In this document: piece by piece, positions 1 through 12,755 of the stretch
Layout: the number at the start of each line of letters is the position of its first letter
How positions within the stretch are numbered: the first letter of the stretch is position 1
Source: Sycon ciliatum
Taxonomy: Eukaryota; Porifera; Calcarea; Leucosolenida; Sycettidae
Direction of reading: 5' to 3'
Length of the DNA stretch: 64,000 bases
NCBI RefSeq assembly: GCF_964019385.1
Contig: NC_088649.1
Location: forward strand, 14,990,851 to 15,054,850
Notes under the pieces: generated by a model
Seen by the model: only the letters and a program-made list of their open reading frames with translations
Told to the model about the DNA's origin: nothing
Database searches by the model: none
Program-made: the position numbers and the translations under genes

Positions 1-276
1 TGAGAGAGAGTGAGAGAGAGTGAGAGAGAATGAGAGAGAGTCAGAGAGAGTGAGAGAGAGTGAGAGAGAGTGAGAGAGAGTGAGAGAGAGTGAGAGAGAG
101 TGAGAGAGAGTGAGAGAGAGTGAGAGAGAGTGAGAGAGAGTGAGAGAGAGTGAGAGAGAGTGAGAGAGAGTGAGAGAGAGTGAGAGAGAGTGAGAGAGAG
201 TGAGAGAGAGTGAGAGAGAGTGAGAGAGAGTGAGAGAGAGTGAGAGAGTGAGAGAGAGTGAGAGAGAGTGAGAGAG
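1..276. repeat. (TGAGAGAGAG)n microsatellite
   Basis: A near-perfect decamer array fills the first 276 bases and breaks into a slightly irregular register just before it stops. It abuts the pol region of the Gypsy-like element that follows; read on the minus strand it encodes a Ser/Leu/Thr/His repeat, which is translation of simple sequence and not protein homology. Confidence 0.97.
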
Positions 277-2410
277 GGCTGACATGGATTTGCAAGTACG
301 CCTTGGTAATGTCCACTAACTCAAATTCATCAGCTTCACCCTTGAGCCTCCACTGGCGCAACGTCTCGGCGCACACAGGCGACTTAGTGCCAGGGTGGGA
401 CACCAACAGCTTATTCAGGTGGCGATAATCTAACACCGGACGCACAGGCGTAGACGTCTTGTGCGGCTGACTCACAGCCATCAATGGCAAGACACAGGCA
501 GGGCGACCATGGGTGTCAGCGTCGTGCTTCACCAGCCAGCCTCGCTCAATCCACTCATCTACGGCAGAGCAGAATTGCGTCTCCTCTGCCGCGGTTATTT
601 TCTTCCGAGGGTACTCGCTGATACCAGGACCAACACGGCCATTGGGTTCTTCACCAGACTTCCATACCCACTTGACCTCCCAACGCTTCTCAGCCGACAT
701 CCAACGCATCTCGCCGTCATCAACCTTCAGGATGACATCGTTGCCGTGAGTCTCTACATGGACATGATGCGACAGCTTCGATGGCGGGCGCGTCGGAGCT
801 GCAGACATTGGCGAGTCATCCACGACTGGCTGGAGAACTTCTTTGTCAGCACTAGGGGTCATACCGTCGGACAGCTGATCCTCATACACTTGTACACCTG
901 TAGGGTGGCCAGGAGGCGGCACAGCTGCTGATGCTACTGACACCGACGGGCAACTATCTGCATGGGCTGGACCGGGCCCAATTACGACACGCACAAGCTG
1001 ATCATTAGCATACTCTACAGACAGGCGCCCACACAAGGTCACCAGGTCAATGCCAATCAGTACATCGGCGGCCACTACACATAAATCAGGCACAACGACA
1101 GCATTCAATACCACTTCATGAATGCTCACCGGTCCGTCGTGTCTCCAAAACTTGAGGGCCACTGTGCCACACGTCTGCATGGTGTTGCCATCCAGTGCTA
1201 CGATGCCGTCATTATTGGTCAATGGCGTCACATCGAGACCAAGGCGATGCAGCAGTGCTTCTGTCACCAACGTGCGAGTGGATCCAGTGTCTATCACAGC
1301 TGCAGCACGCACACTGTTACTCGCGTCAGGACCAGCACATTCAACAAACACACGAGGTAGCTTCGGGCACGATGGCGATGCAGATGCCAGGAGGCACACG
1401 TCCTTGGAGTGCACCGAGGCCCCAGCAACTTCTGAGCTAGCCTGTGTATCCAGCCACTTCTTCCTCAGCAAGCAGTCCTTCTTGACGTGCCCTTTCTTGT
1501 CACAGAAGTGGCAGAACGGGTCCTTGCGCCGGTGCTCTTGCTTGGCCGCATGACCATTCCCTGCTCGAGATAACTTCGGGCAATGCCTTTTGAAATGGCC
1601 CGGTTCTCCACAATGGTGGCAAAGCCGCGGTGATGGCGTGGCAACACTGTCTTGCACATATGTGGCAGCTGCGGACACTGCACCAACTCTGGCGCCGGTG
1701 GCTGATCGCAGTGCCCGGATCCTATCAAGGCATTCAGATACCTTCAGGTCCCTGCCTGCCATGGACAAACGGACATCCTTGGCAAACTCAATTGGCAATC
1801 CGGCCAACAGCTGCTCGATCACCACAGGATCGGTATCGCTGTCACTCTTATGTCCAGACAGCTCTAACAGACGGCACAGCTCGGCAACATATACCTCTGG
1901 ACTTTCATCCACTTTCAGCTGCCGCTGCTTAAACAAGCGGTACGCCTCACTGCGGCTCACGCAGAAGGACTTCCGCAGGATGCTCCTCACTGCATCCTTA
2001 TCTCGCTTCTCCGTCTCACTCAGTTTGGAGAACACACGGTGGGCTTCGCCCTCCAAGAACAGCGGCAACCGTTTCATCTGTTGCTCCGTGCTTGTCCACC
2101 CCGATATATCTGCCAGTACTTCAAACTTCGACCAAAACATGTCGAAGTCGTCCACTCGGCCACGATACGGCTTCACGAATCCATCCAACTTAAGTGACGA
2201 CATTTCACTGTTGACAGAAGACGCACTGTCACTAACACTAGTATGATCAGCACCACCTTCACTGTGCCTGGATACCACGGATGTACTATCCTCAGGACTC
2301 CCAGGAGTCCACAAATTTTTAATGTCACGATCACGATGTCCAGGCGCCTGTGGAGTTGTCGGTGTGCTACTGATACCCCTGCCTCGAGCGTTCCTAAGTC
2401 TAGGAGGCAT
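277..2410 (-). CDS. Gag-protease-RT polyprotein fragment (Gypsy-like fossil)
   Basis: The reading frame begins at 2410. In order it shows a Gypsy-type capsid-like region, two CCHC knuckles (CHHCGEPGHFKRHC and CHFCDKKGHVKKDC, about residues 265-315), a retropepsin-like motif (AAVIDTGSTRTLV, about residue 370) and the start of reverse transcriptase (VRPVLDYRHLNKLL, then LVDITKAYLQIHV). Conserved Gypsy families use these parts for RNA packaging, polyprotein cleavage and reverse transcription. The RT wording favours Ty3/Gypsy over BEL/Pao, although the primer-site string also resembles those of BEL elements. Treated as a fossil. Confidence 0.8.
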
Positions 2411-3285
2411 CGACTACCAGGCCACAACAGCACGCTTCGTCAGCACTCTACCAGTGCTCAGCGAACAACACACGACACGTGAACGATCGATCCGGACACA
2501 ATTTACGAATTCAAGAAAATTCCAATTCGAAACCACGCTCGTATTCTCCGGTCCAAACCAGCGGGGTTTCGGCACCACGTTGTTACTCCACCACTATGCT
2601 CTCTATCTCTTCCAGCTAGCACTCCAGCACACTCGCACATGCACTGAGCCACAACTAGTCAACAAGGAATCAAGAGTTGAAATATTGAAATAGTGGTAAA
2701 GTTGGGAGAAAAGAAAACTGTTCTTTTTCCACGAGATCCAAGATTCATCAAGAAAAAAGGACATGCACAAAATGGCGACCACGTCGTCCATTGACGCGTA
2801 ATCATGGTAATCACAAACTAGTGCAGCGACCAAAGAAAAGACACAAGTGAAGAAGAAGAAACAGCGCTGCAGCAAGAAGATCGGATCGCTGCAGTCGCTA
2901 AAATGCACTAGCCTACTGACTGTAGTTCCACGTGAGCATGCAGTCACGTGGTCATAAACAGAGTGCGTACACACTCACGTCATACCGATACGTCATACAT
3001 GACAAAAAGAAAAGAAAGGAAAATCACGCGCGAGTCAAACAAATCAAAGAGCGCGAGACTACGTACTGCAAATACTACGAAGAATTTGTTTGATAACAAA
3101 TGCACAAGACGAGGAATTTGTTGAGAACAATTGGACAAGAATATATATCTCTTCGAAACTAGAATGGAGTCCGTGATGAGAATTCCAACGAGCCTGGACG
3201 CAGCTACAAAGTAAGAATACAATCAAATAACTAATATCGTCAGAACTATTGTAACAATACAAGCAGTCGATTTACCACAGTGTTA
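277..3285 (-). mobile_element. Ty3/Gypsy-like LTR retrotransposon, partial
   Basis: A fossil LTR element reading right to left. Its parts are a gag region with two zinc knuckles, an aspartic protease region and the beginning of reverse transcriptase. Upstream of gag, near 2566-2583 on the minus strand, is a primer-binding-site-like stretch (TGGTGCCGAAACCCCGC), so roughly 2585-3285 is a tentative 5' LTR; an AT-rich block (gagatatatattc) inside it could be a promoter. No second LTR is in the window, so LTR limits and age are unknown. The copy looks broken and partial, with simple-sequence DNA where pol should continue. Confidence 0.7.
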
Positions 3286-3289
3286 TCTC

Positions 3290-4110
3290 TACATTTACAA
3301 GAGCTTGAGAGAGAGAGAGCTTGAGGAGAAAAGTGAGTGGGTGTTGGGTCCGATCAACTTACAATGCACTCAGATCGGGCAGACCATCGAATAGCCCAAC
3401 GTGGGTGATGGCGTTGTTTGAGAAATCTCTGCACACAGACAAGAAGACAACGCATCCAGAAGCTGAACATGTGTAGTGTGATTATATCACCTGTTTATGC
3501 ACCGGTACTGCGAAGTCCAGTACAAGCTCCTCCGCAAAGCCATTCCCTGGAAAGCAAGGGCTGTCATGATGATGCCATGCTTGATGCATCGCTTAACCCT
3601 GCAAACATCTCTTTGCAATGTGATGTCATACTGAATCCGCAGACACCCTGTACCATATACCGCCATTGACCCATTTGTATTGTATTTGTATTTATGGATT
3701 CTCCACAGGCCTTAGCCATAATCGAGGAAGTCACCCATTGCGCATTGCCAAATATGGCTTACACATGAGTAATGCGTGCGAGTACGCTGCGATCAGCAAT
3801 GCACTGTTCAGCACCCCAGACGACCATGCCCAGGTGGTTGTGTGGGGTGTTCGCGGTACAAATTACGTCACTGCACAATGGGCCTATTGACCTTACCAAT
3901 CATGGAACTGTCTGGTCACCCCGTGCTTTGCAAATAGTAATCCTCAATTCTATTCGAGAGGAACTGATAGTATTTCAAATAGTCATTGCATTGGAGCTAT
4001 TAGCCAAGGCTTCTATTCGAGAGCGGCTTCGAGTTGAATTGCATATTTGCACGCATTCATTTTGCACTTCAAACGGTTAAGTGACTATGATAGAGTAGAT
4101 TTACATCTAT
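3290..4110. other. No gene seen; unclassified sequence
   Basis: Only short overlapping open frames occur. The segment near 3675-3712 is the reverse complement of the 3' tail of the LINE fragment ending near 37262 (both contain aatccataaataca), so part of it is LINE-derived. The rest is unassigned. Confidence 0.5.
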
Positions 4111-4114
4111 CACA

Positions 4115-4387
4115 TGACCATAAAGGGCAGCCATGTTGGTTCCAACTCTACTCAACTCCTGCATCTATAGGTCACATGATGTCGGCCATGTTGGTTCCAA
4201 CTCCACTCAACCCCTGCATTTATAGGTCATATGATGTCGACCATGCTGGTTCCAACTCCACTCAACTCCTGCATCTATAGGTCACATGATGTCGGCCATG
4301 TTGGTTCCAACTCTACTCAACCCCTGCATCTATAGGTCACATGATGTCGGCCATGTTGGTTCCAACTCCACTCAACCCCTGCATCTA
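4115..4387. repeat. 55-bp satellite, about five tandem copies
   Basis: A unit of about 55 bp repeats, with the phrases CACATGATGTCGGCCATG, TTGGTTCCAACTCCACTC and AACCCCTGCATCTATAGG in order. The first copy is the most diverged. The array is the left piece of one array continued at 7026-7118 and 11134-11255, with transposons inserted between the pieces. A lone reverse-oriented copy sits at 53783-53844. Confidence 0.9.
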
Positions 4388-7025
4388 TGGGGCTGTTAAG
4401 TGTGACGTCACGGCTCCTTCGATACGCATAGCAACGGAGAGCACTGGGGACAAACAAAAGTCGCGTCCTCTGGATGGAACCAGATGTCAAGGGCAACAGC
4501 ATCTAAATGACTGGAGAGACAGCAGTTTTTCTTTGCTTTTTCTTCAAGCGATTGTTGTCGCTCTTTACTCCTTGTTCTTTCCTCTACAAAACTCCTGTAG
4601 TCGTCGAGTGCCTTCATGATGGCTGTGAAATTGGCTGCCCACAGTAAAACTCCGTGTTTGAGAGTGCTTTGAAGATGTTTCGCGTCCTGATGGATCAAAG
4701 TATGAGCGCTCCTTGTGGATTCGATTACATATAGGTGAGTTGTTCAAGAAATCAGTGTCTTCTTTCTGTCTCTGCCCTCACGCTGGCACAATATCAGCTT
4801 CTATATCCATGACAGCTCGCACCTCCCGTGAACTGCATGACTTAGATATATTTTCGCCCTCCGTGGTGATTGAAGACCCATGGAAGAATTTATTATGTTC
4901 AGAATGATGTCCTAAGAATATAAAATGAAATAATTCTAAGGAATTGTCATAGGGTATTTTTGGAAGGATGGAGACAGAGAAAGACAGAGAGAGAGAGCAC
5001 TGTTTGAAGTGTTTGTCTCACTGTAATTACTCCAGATTATTGAATGTTGTATGATCTACTCTATATTTTCCACAATGGTTTTTCCTGATTTGCGGGATCT
5101 CTTCTTTTGCTGTTTGCGTGTTTACAGGAAGTGGCTGTCTGGTGTAACTGCACCAGATCCTGGGGAAATTAAGTCAGATGCAGAGGCAGGGTCGTCCAGT
5201 GATGCAACACTGCCGTTCTGTGTGCAGCGTTACCGCTAATACCCCCGGCGAAAAGACAAACACGTGAAAAGACTACAGTATTGACCGTTCTGCTAATAAA
5301 TGCATGACTGCTCCGACAGTCGATAATCGAAACACAGAGCACCAGCATGATGTTTTCATATTGGGAACCACACAACAGCTCAATTCTCAAGCCCAAAAAT
5401 TGATGAATACAAATACAGAGCGACGCAACAAGAGATCATCCGGCAACCAAACAAACCTGGGTCTAATGCACTGAATAGTCTTGAAATACGCAGGCCAGAC
5501 AAATCAGTGCAAGCACATAATGTTACAAGGTACATGCATTGCAGAACAAAGTGTAACCAAAGATACACAGGGTTATAGCTGCACACTTGTGCATGTGCTC
5601 GCTCAGCCCAAGAACACACGATCATGATGATAGAAACAATCCGGGGGAAACACGCTAACACCGAAGTAAGCATCAACACGTAAATAGTGCAGCTCTGAAA
5701 AAATTACATTGACATGTACATTGGTGTGTCGAGTAGTGTCAGGCTTGAATAATCATCCAACCAAGACTTCATCAGGTCCCAGACGCTGAGATCGCACGCC
5801 GAATTTGAAGTGCATCTAGCCTTGAACCTGTCGCACAAGGCACACATATATGGCAAAATGACATCCACTCTGATTATTTCCAGAGGCCAATCATGACAGA
5901 ACACAGAAATGAAGTCACGGGCTCAACCAAGTAAACGCAAAGGAAGTTAGTCAAAATAATCCATGCAGTGCTCTTTTAATTGCAGCGCTGATTGCAGTGT
6001 TGCGTCATAGCCCGATACCCGCTGAGCACAGACACAACTCCATTCGTCAGGGGCAAGACATACTCTTTTGGAATAAAGTCATAAAGTACAGCATTCCAAT
6101 GACATTACGGACACCTCGTGCAAATGCATGGTCTGTTCATCTGGCCGACTCAGCCACGCATGAGAGTGTGTGCATGTACATGCGCTTGCGCGCGCGCACA
6201 CACACACCATGTATTCGGTGCGTATGGTGTACCAGTTGCGGGACAATGAAGATGGAATCATTATCATGATGTTACATGTACATCTACAGTGTATGTTTGA
6301 GTGTAAAGTAAATTATATTTTATTGCACATTTGTTCGACACAACTAATTACTTACTTCACATGTTCGCATTTCTCATAATCGATCCACCTGCACTCCGTA
6401 TCAGTCGAGGAAAAATTCTCCCAGATATATACTAGTCACCACAGCCATGTGATGACATTGGGATGGGCCCCAAGCACGATTGCACTCTCTAGTTACAATA
6501 AATTTGGCCAGATTATCTGTGAAGACAAAATGCAATGCATAGCGGCAATCGATGGATGAAGAGAGAGTTTGTAAATACCTATATCTTTCCACTTGTTCAG
6601 GAGCTTACCTTTTGGAGTTCACATCGTTTACACGATCTCTCATGCTGTCTTGAACCTTGGTTTTGTTGACCATGGATACGCCATCCCAGAAAACATTCTA
6701 CAGGAGCTACTAATGCAGAGCGTTTTTCACGCTCGATCTCGGCGATCTACCTTGTCACGCCAATAAAATCCTCCGTGACACTGGCTACAGTCACAAGAGA
6801 CGTCTCAGTAAGGTAATGAGCACGACAACATCGTCGAGATCAAGGACAAAGAGAAAACAAAACACTCACTGAAAACAGCAAAGAAGAAACGAAGAAATGT
6901 ACACGATTCCTATATGTTGCCACTGACAACTGGTTCGGTGGAGACGACGCTACTTTTGTTTGTCCCCAGTGGGATCGTTGTTATGCGTATCGAAGGAACT
7001 GTGACGTCATCACTTAACAGCCCCA
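4388..7025. mobile_element. 2.6-kb TA-flanked element with ~110-bp terminal inverted repeats
   Basis: The left end (TGGGGCTGTTAAGTG) and the reverse complement of the right end match over about 110 bp with scattered substitutions, including GACGTCAC, CCTTCGATACGCATA and ACTGGGGACAAACAAAAG. The element interrupts the 55-bp satellite, and removing it with one copy of TA restores the satellite phrase ctgcatctataggtcac, so TA is the target-site duplication. That suits a Tc1/mariner-like or other TA-targeting DNA transposon. Interior frames are short (the longest is 99 aa) and none resembles a transposase, so this is probably non-autonomous. Confidence 0.75.
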
Positions 7026-7118
7026 TAGGTCACATGATGTCGGCCATGTTGGTTCCAACTCCACTCAACCCCTGCATCTACAGGTCACATGATGTCAGCC
7101 ATGTTGGTTCCAACTTTT
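7026..7118. repeat. 55-bp satellite, middle piece
   Basis: About one and two-thirds satellite units lie between the right end of the TA-flanked element and the LINE. The second unit stops after ggttccaact, where poly-T and LINE sequence begin. Confidence 0.85.
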
Positions 7119-7295
7119 TTTTTTTGCATGTTGAAGAGTAGATCTACGGTTGGACTTTTTCGAGCTCCGTAGTTTTTCGTGCGATTTCTCAGCCCAGCCG
7201 GCACCAGGCCGGTCTGGAGGTAGTTACAGGGTAGAAGAGAAGATTGGTGAGTAGTGGATAGTCTAGGTAGTACTGGTAGGTAGACACAGGTAGCT

Positions 7296-8196
7296 ATGCC
7301 GGCCAGAACTGCCACTCGCAGCCTGACGGAATCGGAAATAAAACTTTTGAGCTCCATCCCTGAAATCGAATCGTCCGTCTTTGAAATTGTCAAGACGCTG
7401 TCAGCGCTCGTGTCGGAATCTGCAAACCGGGAGGTCCATCTCAAAAACCGGATTGACGAACTGGTCATGCAGACAACAGGACTGAAAGAGGAGGTTGTCG
7501 CCATGAAGGAGTCCACCATTGCAACGGCAAGTGTTACCTTTCCTCCGGCTGAACAACAGCACCAGAGTACGATAAGGCGGAAGGGATCTCGTAGCCGTAC
7601 CCGTACGCGAAAAGACCAGGTCACCAAGTGCACTGGTGCAGCAAGAGGAGAACACCGTAGCCCTTTCAAACGCGTAGACGTGGATGACACTGGCAGTGAT
7701 CGTGAGATCTCCTGTTAAAAAACGAAAGTTTTCAGATTGTTGGGCGCCCCCCAGTCAAGCCCCAGAAAAATCGTTCGACCCAATCGCTGATGAATCGTGG
7801 AAACTAGTGTCTAAAGAACCCCACCAAACAAGGAAGGCAGTCGTGTATGTGGGAAATCTGAACGCTGATTGCACAGAGGAGCGAGTGACAAAGTTCACTC
7901 AGCAGCGATCTGTGGCCGTGGCCAAATCCGTCAAGGTCCATGAGTGCAGTATGCACACCACGGAAGACGGGAAAGTCTCCGCCCGATTGTCGCTCGACGC
8001 CACTGGCTTAGAAACAACAGTCACTGCTGCGAACTTCTGGCTACGACCGCTTTACGCTTGGCGACACCGCAAACGGCCGCAGGGTGACAGCTCATCTGCT
8101 GCATCTGGCGCCGGCAACGTGGGCAGCAGAGGCAATAGGGACAGTGAGGCAGAGGCTGCCTCAGCTGAAGCGATTCAGCCACGCAAACACCAATGA
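7296..8196 (+). pseudogene. LINE ORF1 remnant in two overlapping frames
   Basis: The first frame (140 aa from 7296) has a heptad-like stretch (LLSSIPEIESSVFEIVKTL) and an Arg/Lys-rich tail, as in coiled-coil ORF1 proteins. The second frame (from 7684, ending 8196) has VVYVGNLNADCTEERVTKF, which resembles the start of an RRM-like fold. The two frames overlap by 35 bases, so an original single ORF1 was probably split by a frameshift; two genuine ORFs cannot be excluded. ORF1 proteins of this class bind element RNA. Confidence 0.6.
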
Positions 8197-10620
8197 CCAC
8201 CAGCTGCGCAAGGACATACACAGTAATGAAGCTACTGCTGACAAATGCTTTTGGGCTGCTGTCAAAGTTTGGAGCCTTCCAGCATGCTGTTGCACGGAGC
8301 AGATCTGACATCGCCATCGTAACAGAGACTAAATTCACCCCAGAGAAAGCCTCACTATCTGACTCCTCCATGCCGGGCTTCCACCTACCCCTCCGACTTG
8401 ACCGATCTGCTCAAGGCGGCGGAGTTGCAGTCTGTGTCCGGGACTCAGGCCCTCTCCTTTGACCACGTGAGTGACATCAACTTCCATGGCCATGAGGTCA
8501 TCTGGCTTCGCCTGCACCTGGACAATGGCCAGAAAGTAGTTGTATGTGCCATGGACCGACCCGGGTCGTGCCCTGGACAAGATGTCTCTCTGCTTGAGTA
8601 TCTTGACTCAGTCATGGATCAAGCTCGATCCCTCGGGAACAGCGTTGTGATAGCTGGTGACTTAAATGTTCATAATGAAAGCTGGCTATGCAGCACGAAG
8701 ACTACACCAGCTGGTGAATACATGGAAGAACTCTCTGCGTTCCACGGGCTAAACCAGCACGTTACTCAACCGACACGCGGTGAGAACACCCTGGACCTCA
8801 TCCTCAGCGACTTCTCGGAGATCTCGGTGGTGGTAAATGTACTGGACCCCATTGGAGCATCAGACCATGCCACCGTTGTGGCCACTTTTGATGCTACCCC
8901 ACTCCGCGAACCACCGACTAAACGGCGCATTTGGAGGTATGCTCAGGCAGACTGGGGCCGGCTTCAGCACTTCTACTCAACAGCAAAATGGGATATATCA
9001 GAAGACCCAGAGGCGTCCTGCAGATCAGTAACCGCTGTTGTCATGGAAGGCATGGATCGCTTCATCCCACACAAAGAACTTTCGACGAAACCAACAGATC
9101 CATCCTGGTGGACGCCGGAATGCTCAGCCGCTACCCAGGCAAAGAAGAATGCATGGAACCGTCTCAGGAGACACCCCACCTGCCATAAGCAACTCATTGA
9201 CTACAATGCCAAAGTCCGAGCCTCTGCCAATTGCCTCCGTCTCGCAAAGCAGGCAGAATGATCAATCTGCCCGCATCCGAGATCGGCTCAAACATGGATC
9301 ACTGCGAAACAAGCAATGGTGGTCACTCCTGAAGCAAGCTGCAGGCTCGACTATGAAAAGGCCCTGTCCATCCACCAGTACGGATTCCGTCAGGGGTTCA
9401 GCACATCTGACCTTCTCACGTCTCTCAACCACTCCTGGGTGTCCGAAGTCAACCGTGGTGGCGCAGTCCGCGTGCTGGTTGTAGACATAGCAGGAGCATT
9501 CGACAAAGTTTCACACCGAGGCGTGCTCCACAAGGCTGCGTCATATGGCATCACTGGTCCCCTCCTCAGCTGGCTGTCTGACTACCTGTACGATAGGAAG
9601 TTGCAGGCAGTAGTCGGCGGAGCATCTTCAGAATCATACAAGATTGATGCTGGGGTCCCACAAGGGAGCATCCTTGGGCCCACACTGTTTTTGCTGTATG
9701 TGAATGATGCCTGCGACGTCCTACCGGAAGGGATCACTCCGGCTGTTTACGCAGATGAAAACCACGCTTTATGCCCACATCCCAACGCCACATGCTGTGA
9801 CAGAAGTGTGCCGCAACCTCCAAGCTGGTGTGGATGCACTTGCTGAATGGGGTGCTCAGTGGCGCGTCACTTTTGAGCCAACGAAATCACAGGCCATGAC
9901 TGTGTCCCGCCACCGTAGACCCTGGGAGACACCACCCATCCAGTTCAACGGCACAGCGGTCCCGGAATGCTCGCGGCTGAAGCTCCTTGGAGTGACGTTT
10001 GATGCCCATCTATCATACTCAGAGCATCTTCGAGGAACTGCAGTGCGTGCCACACAGCGAATTAGTTTCTTCCGGAAGGCGTGCCATGTCCTGGACCCAC
10101 TGGGCCGGGATACAGCATACTGGGGGGTTCATTCGGCCTCCAATGGAGTACTGCCCACTTGTATGGATGGGAGCTGCGGCTACCCATCTCTCACAGCTGG
10201 ACCGAGTCCAGCATCGTGCCCTAACCCTGATTGGGACATGGGCTGCAATGGACACTCTGTCTCTGCGGCGCCGTGTGGCCGGCCTCACAACCCTGTACAA
10301 GCTCCATTACATCACAAGCCCACCGGCTCTTGCAGCGACATGCCCAGCCAGAGCCACCGCACCCGCCATCGCGCCTGCCACACGTCGCCGCTCGGCAGCC
10401 AACCTTGCACACGAGCTTCAACTCCAGACAGCCCTACCTGCCAGATCGTAGAATGTTGCGCTGCGCTCTTTCCCAGAGTGCCTCAACGAAGCTTGGAATG
10501 AACTGCCAGCCACTCTCCTCCGCGATGCACCATCTGCCAAAGGGATGCAGCAGTTCAAGGTTCGGACCTACCGCTACCTGAAACGGTCGGGGTGGTCATT
10601 GGCCACAGACATCGCCCCCT
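8193..10620 (+). pseudogene. LINE ORF2 remnant: endonuclease and reverse transcriptase
   Basis: The endonuclease half carries VVIAGDLNVHNESWL, a Gln-Pro-Thr-Arg loop (VTQPTRGENTLDLIL) and the terminal GASDHATVVATF motif, with the frame changing between about 8395 and 8460. An in-frame TGA ends that part at 9261. The same frame then carries RT motifs IHQYGFRQGFSTSDLL, VLVVDIAGAFDKVSH and AGVPQGSILGPTLFLLY. The first RT motifs between endonuclease and the IHQYGFR block are missing, suggesting an internal deletion. A one-base insertion near 9754 disrupts the YADD catalytic box, and the thumb region continues in other frames. The copy is inactive. Confidence 0.85.
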
Positions 10621-11133
10621 AGGCTACTGCCAGCACGACCCTGTTCATGTTCTCGGAGCACTCCCTTCTCATTACACTCCCAATCCATAATATACTATGT
10701 CCTTATCTCTCTCTAACTCTCCTCCATTCTTATTCTAATCTTTTGTCAAAACTGCACGGCAATCAGCCTCTACTTTCGCCTCAGCATCATGATATTATTG
10801 ATACTGCTATCTTTGTACTTGTTTGCGTACTTGTTTGCACTCATATCTTGGAATAACTCGCAAACTAACAAGTTTCCTGGTTTCCTCCCCTCCCTCCTCT
10901 CTTTCCTACCCTTAGAGTTCTTGCTCTCCTGCTCCCCACCCTTCCACTCCCCGTTTTGTTTCCTTTGGTGCACATGTGCAGCTGTGATGCCGAGACCCTT
11001 GGTCGGCGGAGCTTCACAGGTCCCACCCACTCCGTCCTGCTGGATATGTACCATTGTGTCGAGTTCTCCTCCTCATTTTAGTTCATCATGCAGTGAGTGT
11101 TCAATAGTAAAAAAATAAAAATAAATAAACACT

Positions 11134-11255
11134 CCACTCAACTCCTGCATCTATAGGTCACATGATGTCAGCCATGTTGGTTCCAACTCTACTCCGGCAG
11201 TACTCAACCCCTGCATCTATAGGTCACATGATGTCGGCCATGTTGGTTCCACTGT
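11134..11255. repeat. 55-bp satellite, right piece
   Basis: About two units resume immediately after the LINE tail. A short insertion (ccggcag) breaks the last unit near 11194. With the other two pieces this gives an original array of roughly eight or nine units. Confidence 0.85.
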
Positions 11256-11259
11256 TCGC

Positions 11260-12750
11260 TTGCTCAGGTAACTTTCCACACACACTATGAGATAGTTGTC
11301 TAGTCCTGCACCAGTGGTCAATGTATATCAGGCATCATCACCATGATTAAAATATTTTGCACTTTCAGTCATGTGTGCTGTTCCAGATGGTATTAAAACA
11401 AGGCCTTACAGTGTTCTCAGCGCTCCTAAATCTGACAATTGCGGAACCACAGAGATTTGAGTGTGAGTTATTGTTCTGCAAACAACAAACAAAACAAAGA
11501 TAGACAAAACCCTAACAATACTCAGAACTTTAAAAGCAGATAGGCCTATAAGCAGTGAAGGCAAGACAGTCTATCGGCCAGGCTAAGTTAGGCATACAAG
11601 TACAGCTTTGGCAGAGCTGTTCCAGCCAGTCGAATGCAGGTATTTTACTGCCCTTGGCTTCGGTTAAGATTGGGCATTTCAGTCATTTCGAAAGCAGTAC
11701 ACCCTGAATCTGTGATAAACGATGAAAAATGGCAAACAATTACCTCGAACTACCATTTGCATAACACTCCCCAGGAAACTACGTTTCACAGGGCATCGCC
11801 AGTTGTGGGGATTAGACAGGTATCTGGTGCTAGCCCTGATCTGTTTCATTCAGATTCAGAGAGTGTGGGTGCAAATCCAGTGCATTTGCAGATTTGCGTG
11901 CTTCTCTTGCGACGGGCATACACATAATACATGGTACATGGACTGGAGCTATGACAAATCTTACAGGTTGACCAGTGCAGACAAGGCTGAGAAAGGGTAT
12001 TCATCAACTGCAGAGCTTATTGGGTTTCGGGATAGGTCTCTGTAGAACAGATATGGGCAAAAGAGAACAAGGTCACGTTGGCCGCATTGTCCAATATTCT
12101 ATTTCTACACACAAGGATGTTTTGACTTTACTTTTTTTGGATGCAGTACAAACATTTTCCAAGTTCCAACACATTATCGTACTTGAGTCACACAGCACCC
12201 TGTACTAGCTCATTGTCACGGTTTGGGTGGACCTCCTGGCTGCTCGGAAGGTGAAGTGATTGAGTGCAGAACTAGCAGAACAAAGGGGAAATCCCCTGGG
12301 AGCTTATGGTCTCTTGATGGATGCGGAACATGGGATTTTCGGTCTTTTTCAACCACTTGGCGGTGGGTTGTGATCTACCCACCTCCCATTGCTTTGGGAG
12401 GTGTATCTGTGCCATTCATCCTATGAGGGGGGGGGGAGGGGGGAGGGGGGAGGGGGGGGGGGAGGGGGGAGCACTCCTACGGAAAGCTTTGTGCAGCTGA
12501 GTATAGCTACAAGTCATGACAGGTCATTGTTCATAAGCTGCAACGTCTCCTACTTCTCTAGCATTTCAGCCTTTCTGAAACAGGTGGTGAATAAGCCAAT
12601 TATGAATCCACTCACAGAGCCATCAGATTGCCAAGTCCTTGGAACACAGGAATGCTGGACAGTCTATTGCTGGATACATCCCTGCGCACGGAAGAAAGAA
12701 GCCAAAAGATTAGGCAACAATGCCTACACATCGACTGATATATTATGCTT
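11260..12750. other. No gene or recognisable repeat seen
   Basis: Open frames are short and overlapping. The only visible structure is the guanine-rich tract at 12426-12472. The stretch could be old transposon sequence or genuine intergenic DNA. Confidence 0.5.
12426..12472. repeat. G-rich tract (GGGGGGA-type)
   Basis: Runs of six to ten G separated by single A fill about 47 bases. The plus strand could form G-quadruplexes. Such a tract is also prone to sequencing error. Confidence 0.9.
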
Positions 12751-12755
12751 GCAAG

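Larger units (their letters stand above)
7119..11130 (+). mobile_element. Non-LTR retrotransposon (CR1/L2/Jockey-like LINE), decayed
   Basis: The element contains a coiled-coil ORF1 remnant, a second ORF1-like frame, an apurinic-type endonuclease and a reverse transcriptase, followed by a 3' untranslated region ending in an A-rich tail (aaaaaaataaaaataaata). It lies inside the 55-bp satellite: the left flank stops at ggttccaact and the right flank resumes at actccactcaac, so the duplication is short, possibly AACT/CACT. A run of eleven T at the left junction is unexplained. Confidence 0.88.
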
